A stretch of 64,000 nt of DNA from Nematostella vectensis (GCF_932526225.1 NC_064042.1:14829040-14893039), one strand, 5' to 3'. Shown: positions 18,654-25,946, counted from the stretch's first letter. The notes: generated by a model not told the origin, from the letters alone. A program made the numbers and translations.

Positions 18654-19196
18654 ATGGCAAGCGTCGAGGATTACATGGAAGAGAAACCCGAGTCTGAGGG
18701 AGCCCGAGGGGCTAGCTCGAAGGGCGAGCCTCCCGAAGATGATGTTGAAGTCAAACGAGAATCGCTGGCTATTCTCGCATCTCTTGGGACTACGAAGGAA
18801 TTTCTTGGTGTCGGTATGAGTCTTGGTGATATCAAGAAGCTCTCGGCGAAAGACGTCGAGAAATACTTTGTTCGCTACCAGACTGTCTTAGGCAAGCAAG
18901 TTACTGATGGATTAGTAGAATCAGCACTTCAAGTGGTGTCTCAAGTCATTTCCTACGTGGTTCCTGTAGATGACACCGAAGCGCTTAGCAAAGACTTACA
19001 GAACGACGAGTTGGTTAAACGCGAATTGTCAAACTTTGCAGGTCTCTTGGTATTGAAGGGAGGAAGGATGGTAGCACTTGCTAGCGGTCTCTTTCGGGTC
19101 GCTAAGCATGTTAAACTAACACCTTCTTCGCAGGAGACTTCCAACAAACTTCAGGAAGTTTCAAGCACACCTGAGCAAGCTCTTGAGCACACCTGA
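18654..19196 (+). CDS. Unknown conserved viral protein (180 aa)
   Basis: Start set at ATG 18654 because the promoter motif lies between it and an earlier in-frame GTG. An acidic disordered N-terminus (1-45) contains a palindrome-encoded GARGAS stretch. The folded part has motifs VEKYFVRYQTVLGKQ and LSNFAGLLVLKGGRMVALAS, then a helical hydrophobic end. Similar unnamed proteins occur, as far as I recall, in cnidarian gene sets; this needs a search. Stop codon and last residues lie in the first unit of a 22-bp tandem repeat. Probably a virion or assembly protein, by position in the structural block. Confidence 0.75.
   Translation: MASVEDYMEEKPESEGARGASSKGEPPEDDVEVKRESLAILASLGTTKEFLGVGMSLGDIKKLSAKDVEKYFVRYQTVLGKQVTDGLVESALQVVSQVISYVVPVDDTEALSKDLQNDELVKRELSNFAGLLVLKGGRMVALASGLFRVAKHVKLTPSSQETSNKLQEVSSTPEQALEHT
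18695..18737. repeat. GC-rich palindrome inside the 180-aa gene
   Basis: Compound palindrome (GAGGGAGCCCGAGGGGCTAG followed by CTCGAAGGGCGAGCCTCC) in frame, encoding GARGASSKGEPP. It lies in a disordered segment, as expected for a tolerated insertion. Confidence 0.65.
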
Positions 19197-19276
19197 GCAA
19201 GCTCTTGAGCACACCTGAGCAAGCTCTTAAGCACAACTGAGCAAGCTCTTGAGCACACCTGAGCAAGCTCTTAAGC
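19172..19276. repeat. 22-bp tandem repeat after the 180-aa gene
   Basis: About 4.5 copies of GAGCAAGCTCTTGAGCACACC. Each unit contains the palindrome GAGCAAGCTC and a TGA in phase with the gene, so the first copy ends the 180-aa frame. It may act as a hairpin 3' end. Confidence 0.8.
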
Positions 19277-19280
19277 ATGA

Positions 19281-19300
19281 TGTGATTTAAAGATTCTTTA
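19281..19300 (+). promoter_or_regulatory. Class B viral promoter motif
   Basis: TGTGATTTAAAGATTCTTTA, with the ATG of the next gene at 19319. TGTGATTTAAAGATT is repeated exactly at 19733-19747. Confidence 0.7.
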
Positions 19301-19318
19301 TTCAGTGAGTAAAGAATC

Positions 19319-19738
19319 ATGTCTGACGAAAATCAAGAGGTTGAACAGATTACAAAGGACCCTCCCCCCAAGAATAAGAGTGCTGCTAGAGAGAAAGACC
19401 CTAAAAAGGTTGCGTCCGGTAAGAGAGTTGCCGAATATAATAGGAGGTGTAGAGAAGCACTTGCTAGGGAAATGGAACGCGAGGCGGAGGCGAGTTCGGA
19501 AGACGCTACACGAGCAGAGACACCCCACCCAGAGGGAGCTCGAGAGGCCAGCCTCTCAGGCGCCTGGATTCCAGAGCTATCGTTTACAACTGTACTGTCT
19601 CTAGTTGGAATAGGGTTTACCGCATTGGATATGTATATGCGTTTTTACAAAAAGACGCCCAAGACCGAAACTTTCGAGAGACCTGCCGCTCGAGGGGCTA
19701 GCCTCCCGAACGCGACGCCTAAAATAGGAATGTTGTGA
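19319..19738 (+). CDS. Small single-pass membrane protein (139 aa)
   Basis: Basic, charged N-terminal helix (KDPKKVASGKRVAEYNRRCR), a spacer with a palindrome-encoded GAREAS, one predicted membrane helix (LSFTTVLSLVGIGFTALDMY, about residues 87-106), then a short basic tail with a second palindrome-encoded AARGAS. It lies in a string of small membrane proteins with the same spacing and promoter motif. A capsid-associated or inner-membrane role is inference. Confidence 0.75.
   Translation: MSDENQEVEQITKDPPPKNKSAAREKDPKKVASGKRVAEYNRRCREALAREMEREAEASSEDATRAETPHPEGAREASLSGAWIPELSFTTVLSLVGIGFTALDMYMRFYKKTPKTETFERPAARGASLPNATPKIGML
19531..19560. repeat. GC-rich palindrome inside the 139-aa gene, first copy
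   Basis: GGGAGCTCGAGAGGCCAGCC followed by TCTCAGG, in frame, encoding EGAREASLSG. Confidence 0.65.
19687..19711. repeat. GC-rich palindrome inside the 139-aa gene, second copy
   Basis: CGCTCGAGGGGCTAGCCTCC in frame, encoding ARGASLP near the C-terminus. Same consensus as the copy in the 180-aa gene. Confidence 0.65.
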
Positions 19739-19754
19739 TTTAAAGATTATCTGA
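19733..19754 (+). promoter_or_regulatory. Class B viral promoter motif
   Basis: TTGTGATTTAAAGATTATCT; the 74-aa gene begins at 19774. The core is identical to the capsid-gene motif (TTTAAAGATTATC). Confidence 0.7.
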
Positions 19755-19773
19755 ATCTGTAATAAATAAAATC

Positions 19774-19998
19774 ATGTCAACTGAAAACAAGCTTGTGAAG
19801 ACGTTTACCGATTCAGCGGTCATCATCGGGTTAGCCGCCGGTGTGGGTTATGTCGCTAAAAAGGCTATGAAAGAGTCATTCATCAGCGACCCTTCGTCGA
19901 GTGTTACAAACTACGCTAAATGGGTTGCTGTCCTGTCCGGCAGTATGTATCTGAAAGATTATCTGGAAACACAAAAGATTTTGCCGAAAGCGCTGTAG
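19774..19998 (+). CDS. Small membrane protein (74 aa)
   Basis: Two hydrophobic segments: AVIIGLAAGVGYVA (about 14-27) and YAKWVAVLSGSMYL (about 47-60), joined by a short polar loop. It has its own promoter motif 20-40 bp upstream. Function unknown; probably a virion membrane or accessory capsid component. Confidence 0.7.
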   Translation: MSTENKLVKTFTDSAVIIGLAAGVGYVAKKAMKESFISDPSSSVTNYAKWVAVLSGSMYLKDYLETQKILPKAL

Positions 19999-20000
19999 GC

Positions 20001-20015
20001 GGTCTAAAGATCTCG
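20001..20015 (+). promoter_or_regulatory. Viral promoter motif, variant
   Basis: GGTCTAAAGATCTC, 16 bp before the ATG at 20031. CTAAAG replaces TTAAAG, as in the motif at 27322-27340. Confidence 0.5.
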
Positions 20016-20030
20016 CAGACTGATTAATAA

Positions 20031-20447
20031 ATGGCGAGTATAGCATTTATGATTGGTGGGGCTATTCTTAATGCGACGGCGTTTGTCGGAGGGAGTTACC
20101 TAGCGAGATACTTATCTTCTGACGCTACTCATGTTGATAAAGAAAAAATAAGACACGATAAAGCGCTTGAAAAGTATCAACAAGCAATGGGTGATTGGCA
20201 GAAAAAAAGACAGGAATACCAGGATTGGTTGACTGAACAATACAACGATAAAGTTCGTGCGGATGAGAACGATAAAGAGACGGATGAGGCCTTCAAACTA
20301 TACGCTCAAACACATCCAGATTTTGATTTGAAAGAGCCTGAGCTCTCAGATTACTACAGACCAAGTAGCAACCAAAAGATGGGAGAGATGGCATATGTTG
20401 GAGGTGGAATGTTAGCCCTTGGCTATGTAGCGAGTAGGTGGATATGA
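20031..20447 (+). CDS. Two-ended membrane/coiled-coil protein (138 aa)
   Basis: N-terminal hydrophobic segment (IAFMIGGAILNATAFVGGSY), a highly charged helical middle (ALEKYQQAMGDWQKKRQEYQ) rich in Trp, Tyr and Lys, and a C-terminal hydrophobic segment (MAYVGGGMLALGYVASRWI). This membrane-helix-membrane layout with both ends embedded suggests a structural linker. Function unknown. Confidence 0.75.
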   Translation: MASIAFMIGGAILNATAFVGGSYLARYLSSDATHVDKEKIRHDKALEKYQQAMGDWQKKRQEYQDWLTEQYNDKVRADENDKETDEAFKLYAQTHPDFDLKEPELSDYYRPSSNQKMGEMAYVGGGMLALGYVASRWI

Positions 20448-20454
20448 GCCGGCA

Positions 20455-20474
20455 CGACTTAAAGATTTCTTATC
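20455..20474 (+). promoter_or_regulatory. Class B viral promoter motif
   Basis: CGACTTAAAGATTTCTTATC followed by the inverted pair TTATCTT/AAGATAA immediately before the ATG at 20492. Confidence 0.65.
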
Positions 20475-20491
20475 TTCAAACAAGATAAGAA

Positions 20492-21514
20492 ATGGATACA
20501 GATTTTGATCCCACAACAGAAGAAGGTAGAGAAGATTTGAATACTACTGTAGACGAAGATTATGACTCTCTTATTCCAAACGATGGTGAGGGAAGAGAAT
20601 CATGGAATGAAAGGATTTCAAACAGATTTGGTAGAGGTGCAAGCTATGTGAGTAGGAGGTTGACCGACTTATGGAAAACACGAAACCCCGGGAGGGCTGT
20701 CCCCGAGTACATGGAGTTACAGAATATGGGAGGTTCTCCTTCAACGGACACACTTAGGGTAGACCTTTTGTTATCGAAATATCCAGATCTTGATGAAAAT
20801 TTAGTTCAGATTTCAACGGATGAGAGAGGAAAACAATTCATTTCCTTCTATTCTGCGAGAAAAGGTGGTTGGACTAGACCAGAAAGGTTGTATAATGAGG
20901 ATAGAACGGTGCGGAAGAGTGTTGACGACAAAATCAGATCCGGAAAGTACAAGCAAATTCAGATTCAACTCGATGAACTAGACGCTACAGGTAATACACT
21001 CAGAGAAGAAGAAGAGAGAAACACCGAGCAAATGAGAAAAAATAATGAGGAACGAAGTGAAACAACTAACCAAGAAAGACTAAGAGCTATAGATCGTAAA
21101 AATGAAGAGCTCAGCGAAAGAAATTCTGTCATAGATGAGACTTTGGAAGAGAATCAATTGGAGAGAGAAAATCTTGAAGAGAGAATGTCGTTGAAAGATC
21201 GTGTCAAAGCGATTTTTAAGAAATACGGATTTACAGTCGCTGCTGTCGTTACCGCTGTGGGCGTTGTTATCGGTGTTATTGTCTCTAACCTGAAGACGGG
21301 TTTGACAAGTGTTGCAAAAGGCGTTGGAGACGGTCTTAAAACAATAGGCAAGAAACTAGGAGAAATACTCCCAGGAATGGTTGGTGCGATAGCCAGTTTC
21401 ATCTTTAGAACGGCGGGTGAAGTCGTAGGCTTTTTAGCTAAAAACGCATGGCTTCTCATCGTCGCCGTCGTCCTGTATTTCGTAGAACGATTTAAAAGGA
21501 GACGGAAATCATAA
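20492..21514 (+). CDS. Coiled-coil protein with membrane-active C-terminus (340 aa)
   Basis: Acidic N-terminus, a globular middle with LPDLDEN-like and FISFYSARKGGW segments, a long Glu/Arg-rich coiled coil (about 160-235), then a Gly/Val-rich hydrophobic stretch (VAAVVTAVGVVIGVIV), an amphipathic helix (LKTIGKKLGEILPGMVGAIA) and a final membrane helix ending in FKRRRKS. The order amphipathic helix, membrane helix, basic tail resembles membrane-lytic minor virion proteins of non-enveloped DNA viruses; that role is inference. A palindrome copy (20684-20708) encodes PGRAVPEY. It abuts the jelly-roll gene (3 bp). Confidence 0.75.
   Translation: MDTDFDPTTEEGREDLNTTVDEDYDSLIPNDGEGRESWNERISNRFGRGASYVSRRLTDLWKTRNPGRAVPEYMELQNMGGSPSTDTLRVDLLLSKYPDLDENLVQISTDERGKQFISFYSARKGGWTRPERLYNEDRTVRKSVDDKIRSGKYKQIQIQLDELDATGNTLREEEERNTEQMRKNNEERSETTNQERLRAIDRKNEELSERNSVIDETLEENQLERENLEERMSLKDRVKAIFKKYGFTVAAVVTAVGVVIGVIVSNLKTGLTSVAKGVGDGLKTIGKKLGEILPGMVGAIASFIFRTAGEVVGFLAKNAWLLIVAVVLYFVERFKRRRKS
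20684..20708. repeat. GC-rich palindrome inside the 340-aa gene
   Basis: CCCCGGGAGGGCTGTCCCCG in frame; more diverged from the consensus than the other copies. Confidence 0.45.
21489..21503 (+). promoter_or_regulatory. Viral promoter motif inside the 3' end of the preceding gene
   Basis: CGATTTAAAAGGAGAC, 15 bp before the ATG at 21518. It is embedded in codons of the 340-aa gene, which suggests the motif is kept under selection even in coding sequence. Confidence 0.5.
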
Positions 21515-21517
21515 CAA

Positions 21518-22141
21518 ATGGTATTACTCTACATTGAAGGAAACGTTGGTGACTTTACTGTCTATTTAGAACAACCTATTGAAAAGCCGCGGTTTATCGC
21601 GCTGCGAGGATGTGCGTTTCATAATCGTTGTAACAGTCTCTCAAGCGAGGGAACGGTCTCCGACGGTGAGAACATTATCCTTAGGATCCCCGCGGGGCAG
21701 TATACGATCGAGACGCTAAAACGTCAAATAGATGGGGGTATGCGTCTTGGTGAAAAGTCAGTCTCTATTAGAGACTCGTCACTCGAAGTTCACCGGAACG
21801 TCGCGTTGAATGAGCCGCTCGCCTGCCTGTTAGGACTCAAGACCAGGGAGCTGGAAGCAAACACTCGCCACGAGATAAAGATGATAGGTCACGAGGCTAT
21901 TTTTATCCACTGCGATCTTGTGAACGCGTCTGACTCCCTCCAACAAGGGGCGCCCTCACAAATCCTAGCAAGTGTAGAGCTTGATGAAGGAAAGATATAC
22001 CTCAATCCAAGCGATCCGGTACGGGTTAGCACCACATCAGTCGGTTACGTGAGTAGTCTCCGTCTTAGTATAAAGGGTGGTGACGGAAACATAATAGAGC
22101 GCGGTCTCTACCCGATACGTCTAATTTTAGAAATCACTTAA
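21518..22141 (+). CDS. Candidate minor capsid (penton-like) single jelly-roll protein
   Basis: 207 residues with no membrane helix; alternating beta-strand pattern throughout (FTVYLEQPIEKPRFIALRGC, IILRIPAGQYTIETLKRQ, LRLSIKGGDGNIIERGLYP, IRLILEIT). Length and beta pattern suit the penton-base jelly-roll of Polinton/adintovirus-type virions. The strand-rich C-terminal RLILEIT ending and its place in the structural block support this, but there is no diagnostic motif. Confidence 0.6.
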   Translation: MVLLYIEGNVGDFTVYLEQPIEKPRFIALRGCAFHNRCNSLSSEGTVSDGENIILRIPAGQYTIETLKRQIDGGMRLGEKSVSIRDSSLEVHRNVALNEPLACLLGLKTRELEANTRHEIKMIGHEAIFIHCDLVNASDSLQQGAPSQILASVELDEGKIYLNPSDPVRVSTTSVGYVSSLRLSIKGGDGNIIERGLYPIRLILEIT

Positions 22142-22150
22142 AGAATAAAC
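22135..22150 (+). promoter_or_regulatory. Class B viral promoter motif, variant
   Basis: CACTTAAAGAATAAAC overlapping the stop codon of the jelly-roll gene, 19 bp before the ATG at 22169. Confidence 0.5.
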
Positions 22151-22168
22151 TCTCCCCATAATAAAGCT

Positions 22169-22774
22169 ATGGAAGAGTACAACTCAATCTACCCGAACGT
22201 ACCCCGAGGGGTCAGCCCCTCGGGTGATAACTTCAGACTCCAAAAGACCCACGATGTTTTGGGAAGTTTGGAGCAAGAAGTTAAACATTACGAGAACGTG
22301 AGGAAAAAGTATAAACGAGGGCAGAGCGTGTTTTCAAAGTTAAGTGTGGTCTTAGGACTCTTATCCGTCATTCTTGGGTCTAGTGGTTTGGGGACTTCTC
22401 TGTCGGGTTTTGGTATCGTCGTCGGAGTTCCGTTGGGTGCTTTGGCCGGTGTTTTCGGTCTTACGTCTGTAGGCTGTGCGGCGGTTTCTAAACGGCTGTC
22501 GCAAAAAGTCTCCAAGCACGACCAAACAGCGGCGATGGCAAAGGCAAAAGTAAATAGCATACGCGACCTGGTCTCTAAAGCTTTAAAAGACAACAAAATA
22601 TCAGACGAAGAGTTCTCTTTAATCTTGAACGAGGTGGACAAGTTTGAGGCTCTAAAGCTCCAGATCCGTCAAAAGTCGGTAAGAGAGGACGAAAAAAACG
22701 TAAACATTACCAAGCTGAGGGAAACAGTAAGAGAAGAGATTTTGAAAGACCTGGCGAGTCGACCCGCTCGGTGA
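22169..22774 (+). CDS. Coiled-coil/membrane protein (201 aa)
   Basis: N-terminal coiled coil (LGSLEQEVKHYENVRKKYKR), two adjoining Gly-rich hydrophobic helices (LSVVLGLLSVILGSSGLG and FGIVVGVPLGALAGVFGLTS, about 52-107), then a long charged C-terminal helix region. Layout is helix, hairpin membrane anchor, helix. As far as I recall, similar unnamed proteins are common in cnidarian gene sets, which I cannot check here. The palindrome at 22201-22225 encodes PRGVSPSG near the N-terminus. Confidence 0.72.
   Translation: MEEYNSIYPNVPRGVSPSGDNFRLQKTHDVLGSLEQEVKHYENVRKKYKRGQSVFSKLSVVLGLLSVILGSSGLGTSLSGFGIVVGVPLGALAGVFGLTSVGCAAVSKRLSQKVSKHDQTAAMAKAKVNSIRDLVSKALKDNKISDEEFSLILNEVDKFEALKLQIRQKSVREDEKNVNITKLRETVREEILKDLASRPAR
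22201..22225. repeat. GC-rich palindrome inside the 201-aa gene
   Basis: CCCGAGGGGTCAGCCCCTCG, nearly perfect, in frame after residue 11. It is the cleanest hairpin of the family. Confidence 0.7.
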
Positions 22775-22831
22775 AATTTCTGTACGAGAGAACTCCCGTC
22801 GGATGGATCTATGAATTGAGATGCGTAAAGG

Positions 22832-22850
22832 ACTGATTTAAAAACATCTT
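22832..22850 (+). promoter_or_regulatory. Viral promoter motif, intermediate form
   Basis: ACTGATTTAAAAACATCTT. TTTAAAAACATCTT is identical to the motif before the 180-aa gene; both are followed by ATAAGATG, which favours the second ATG (22865) as start. Confidence 0.65.
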
Positions 22851-22852
22851 AT

Positions 22853-24379
22853 ATGTCATATAAGATGAAGTTTACAGAATTTGTGAAAAGGTACCCCTAC
22901 TACTCACGCTTCAGGTTCTCTGCCGACGGGCACGGCAATGTGCAATTCGTTTTCAATGGGGACGAATACGATCCATTCGACAAGAATGGGAATCTAGTCA
23001 AAACGTTATATCACTTCCCTGGTAATAGCTGGAAACCCGAGAATATCCAGGATTTTCTAGTCGCCGACGACACACAAGCATACAAGGAAACGATCCAGCA
23101 ACTGTTTGGGTTCCCAAAACAATACAGACTAGACGCGCGTGCAGAGTACAAGATATTGCCGTGGGACGAAAACCCTACGAGAAATAATTACGTCTCTTTC
23201 GATGTTTTTATAACACCAAAGCTGAAGACACACTTTGTTTTTAGGGACATATTCACCGACAGCTTGCTAGTATTCAGAACAGCAAAGGAGGCTAGTAGGT
23301 GGCTCGACGCCCCGAACCTCAGTTATTGGAGTCAAGCCTTAAATTTTGCTATGTTTTGCGCGACTGCTGGATGTGGTGTGACGCGTGACATGATTGACGA
23401 CTCTCAAGTGGGGTCATTCTACAGATTTCACATCATTTTCACTATCAGACGAATATTAAATGAGCTACAATGTCCTCTCCCGAAAGATAAGCTTTTTAGT
23501 TGGAATAAAAACTTCTACAGCGAAGCAGCTTACCAAAAATTAAGGACAGAGTTCCGAACTGGCGGTGATTTTCGGTTCCTTGGACCGATAAATCATGGGT
23601 TAGGGAACGTTTATAATTATGATTATCACGGCTTGTCATCTTCTAACGACAAGTATAAGCCTTATGGCACCATTGATCAATTACACGACGAATGGGACGC
23701 TGCCAAAAGCGACCACGAACACATGAATCACTTTGAGATCGAGTACCTGAAAGACCTTAGAACTGGGTTTCAGTATGAGTGGTTCTTTCCGGAAAAATCA
23801 ATGGGGTTAACCAAAGCTGGGTTGTCTAGGATAAACCAGAGCATCGAAGCCTTTGTTTACTGTATTCTAGGCGCGCAAGTTCAGACCCGGTCGTCAATCG
23901 TCGGTGATAGCGGTTCAGCTCAGGAAACGAAACAGGTCTTCACGAAACTCTTTGAAAGCGCGGTGGTGGAAAACAGTATATCGAAAAGTATACAACGGTA
24001 TCAGTTTGCTTTACAACAGGCGAGACAAAAACTAGACCTGGCTTTCGCCCTCGGCTGTTGGTTAAGTCCATCGTATCTTGTGATAAATAACAACACTTCG
24101 ATCGCTGGCTATAATAACAAGTTACAAAAAGCCACCACTGATATGAAACTGGGGCTGAATCCGATAAATAACGAGATAAAAACGATCCCAAAACATAATA
24201 TGGGTCATTCAAAGATTGTGCTACCTCATACCGAGTCAGTCACGGCTCACAAACCGGAACCGGAGGCGAAAACTAACCCAAAGCCGGACGTGATTAAACC
24301 CACGAACACACAGCACGAAACTAACCTTGCCACGATCACAGCCTTTACGGCTGGTTTAGCTTGGTATCTATTCCGGTAA
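22853..24379 (+). CDS. Unknown 508-aa viral protein with C-terminal membrane anchor
   Basis: No family recognised. N-terminal two thirds look globular and aromatic-rich (FVKRYPYYSRFRFSADGHGN, LNFAMFCATAGCGVTRDMI). A central segment has HGLGNVYNYDYHGLS and IDQLHDEWDAAKSDHEHMN, a His/Asp-rich pattern reminiscent of a phospholipase-A2-like HD motif, but not convincingly so. The C-terminus is a Pro/Lys linker and a final hydrophobic helix (ITAFTAGLAWYLF). Start is 22853 or 22865. It is the largest unassigned gene of the element and ends the plus-strand block, convergent with the zinc-repeat gene. Confidence 0.75.
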   Translation: MSYKMKFTEFVKRYPYYSRFRFSADGHGNVQFVFNGDEYDPFDKNGNLVKTLYHFPGNSWKPENIQDFLVADDTQAYKETIQQLFGFPKQYRLDARAEYKILPWDENPTRNNYVSFDVFITPKLKTHFVFRDIFTDSLLVFRTAKEASRWLDAPNLSYWSQALNFAMFCATAGCGVTRDMIDDSQVGSFYRFHIIFTIRRILNELQCPLPKDKLFSWNKNFYSEAAYQKLRTEFRTGGDFRFLGPINHGLGNVYNYDYHGLSSSNDKYKPYGTIDQLHDEWDAAKSDHEHMNHFEIEYLKDLRTGFQYEWFFPEKSMGLTKAGLSRINQSIEAFVYCILGAQVQTRSSIVGDSGSAQETKQVFTKLFESAVVENSISKSIQRYQFALQQARQKLDLAFALGCWLSPSYLVINNNTSIAGYNNKLQKATTDMKLGLNPINNEIKTIPKHNMGHSKIVLPHTESVTAHKPEPEAKTNPKPDVIKPTNTQHETNLATITAFTAGLAWYLFR

Positions 24380-24591
24380 CATGCGGGGTGCATGTGGACG
24401 GATGTGACGTACCGCAAGAAGACAATACCTGTTCACGTGCCAAACAATAGACTGCATACCAGACCACCCTGGCGACCGCGAACTCCCAATGTAAATACAA
24501 AACCTATTTTCAGAATCGCTAGTTGTTAGGGCGATTAGGAATGTATGTGTTTTGTAACGTGAGACGCGTTACAAAACTGAGTGGGTCAATG

Positions 24592-24939
24592 CTAATTTCC
24601 GTTACACGTTCTGCAATGGTGCTTTTGTCTATCGTGTTCGCATATTTGAGACCCTCCGCATAACTTACAAAAGGGTCTCTGTTTGCCGTGTCCACACATC
24701 CCTTTCCCCTTGCAGTCTTTACAGACATATCTTGCTCGTCTGTGCTCACAAATGCTACCGCCGTTACATTCTCTGCACCGCGTTTTTCTCCGGTTGTGAG
24801 GGCAGATTTGCGATCCGTGACAATCTTTGCAATAATATTTCACTCTGCCATGAAGACACTTATAATCCGTTGTTCGCTTTACGGGGGATACTTTCGAGTC
24901 TTTCACCGTTTGGTTCTCCATTTCTATCAAACCGGTCAT
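24592..24939 (-). CDS. Zinc-knuckle repeat protein (115 aa)
   Basis: After 26 leader residues the protein is about 4.5 repeats of 18-19 residues with the pattern C-x-H-x(6-7)-C-x2-C-x-G (CLHGRVKYYCKDCHG, CPHNRRKTRCRECNG, CEHRRARYVCKDCKG, CGHGKQRPFCKLCGG, CEHDRQKHHCRTCNG). Each should bind one zinc ion. Basic loops suggest nucleic-acid binding. Similar C-x-H/C-x2-C repeats occur in large DNA viruses. Its first residues, MTGLIEMENQTVKDSK, copy the PolB start, and the promoter is copied as well. Confidence 0.82.
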   Translation of the reverse strand: MTGLIEMENQTVKDSKVSPVKRTTDYKCLHGRVKYYCKDCHGSQICPHNRRKTRCRECNGGSICEHRRARYVCKDCKGKGMCGHGKQRPFCKLCGGSQICEHDRQKHHCRTCNGN

Positions 24940-24960
24940 GTCCTTAAATCACTTTTCATT
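24940..24960 (-). promoter_or_regulatory. Class A viral promoter motif before the zinc-repeat gene
   Basis: On the minus strand: ATGAAAAGTGATTTAAGGAC directly before the ATG, with the same 9-bp TTTAA-to-ATG spacing as PolB. Confidence 0.7.
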
Positions 24961-25000
24961 TTTTTACGCCTCGATACTCACCCTCCTAGCCGGCCGACGT

Positions 25001-25825
25001 CTACCTGGCGAAACACTCTTCCAACATTTCCTTCTCTTGCTCATCCATGCACCAATCCCAAAACCTGTCTGGGTGCCAAGCTACTGGCATTAGTTCGTCC
25101 TCCAGCTTTCTACGGAATCTCACCTTGTGTAGCTTCTCCGGGAGCTCCTCATGCACGAGACCCCACCTCCACGCCGCACGTAGCACCGCGACAATTTCGT
25201 GTAGACCCAAAAACCGCGCGTAGTTCATATGTACAATGAGATCGGTCGCGCCCCACTCCAAGCACAACCTCACAATCTCGAGGTTGCCAGATTCGGTGGC
25301 CGGTGTTATAGCATAGTCCGGGTCAAACTCGCTGAAGTTTTCTCTCAGCAGCTTTAGAACCTCAACGTGCCCATTGTACGCCGCCTCAGCGGTGGCCCAA
25401 CCGACATCGACATCGGCACCTAGATCTATCAACAACTCAACAACCCCCACCTGACCTTCCGCCGCCGCAGCACCCATGGCCTCGGTCATGGCCTCTCCTC
25501 CGTCGGCACAATACTCGCCCATCACCTTCAAAACCTCTACGTGCCCGCCTTTCGCGGCCATGGACGCTGGATACACGAAGTCACAGGCGCCCGACTCACA
25601 ACACATCTTAACGATCTCGGTGTGGCCGTTCATTGCGGCCCTGACCATCGGCTTTTCGAAATCCGTCGCACCCCAACTCTTACACAACCTCACGGTCTCG
25701 ACGCACCCCTCCCACGCCGCGCGCTCCATAACGGCGTCAAAGTCTGCGGCTCCCCACCTCGCTAAGGTGGCGGCTTGATCCTCCACGGTGAGATTTGTAA
25801 GACTTCCAGCACTTTGCATATCCAT
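25001..25825 (-). CDS. Ankyrin-repeat protein (274 aa)
   Basis: About six ankyrin-like repeats from residue 15 to 225, e.g. CKSWGATDFEKPMVRAAMNG, GHTEIVKMCCESGACDF, GHVEVLKLL, GNLEIVRLCLEWGATDL. The C-terminal about 50 residues are different (EKLHKVRFRRKLEDELMPVA, then FWDWCMDEQEKEML). The LCxxWGATDF repeat style is one I associate with large DNA viruses. Likely a host-interaction protein, by analogy with viral ankyrin proteins; the partner is unknown. It sits among early-class genes and has the class A motif upstream. A short ATG-TAA precedes the main ATG in the leader. Confidence 0.88.
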   Translation of the reverse strand: MDMQSAGSLTNLTVEDQAATLARWGAADFDAVMERAAWEGCVETVRLCKSWGATDFEKPMVRAAMNGHTEIVKMCCESGACDFVYPASMAAKGGHVEVLKVMGEYCADGGEAMTEAMGAAAAEGQVGVVELLIDLGADVDVGWATAEAAYNGHVEVLKLLRENFSEFDPDYAITPATESGNLEIVRLCLEWGATDLIVHMNYARFLGLHEIVAVLRAAWRWGLVHEELPEKLHKVRFRRKLEDELMPVAWHPDRFWDWCMDEQEKEMLEECFAR

Positions 25826-25838
25826 TTTGTTATTACAT

Positions 25839-25863
25839 CCACGTCTTTAAACCACTTTTTTCG
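25839..25863 (-). promoter_or_regulatory. Class A viral promoter motif before the ankyrin gene
   Basis: On the minus strand: CGAAAAAAGTGGTTTAAAGA. GTGGTTTAAAGAC is identical to the PolB motif. Confidence 0.7.
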
Positions 25864-25946
25864 AATTTTTTTAGACGTGTTAATTCACATCTACTCCGAA
25901 CTGACAGTTTTCTGGAAATCCTGATTTCTCTGGAAATCAGGAAACA

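Noticed and set aside
24519..24749. 76-residue minus frame overlapping the zinc-repeat gene 3' end
   Set aside because: Different frame from the clear zinc-knuckle gene, no promoter motif, no domain.
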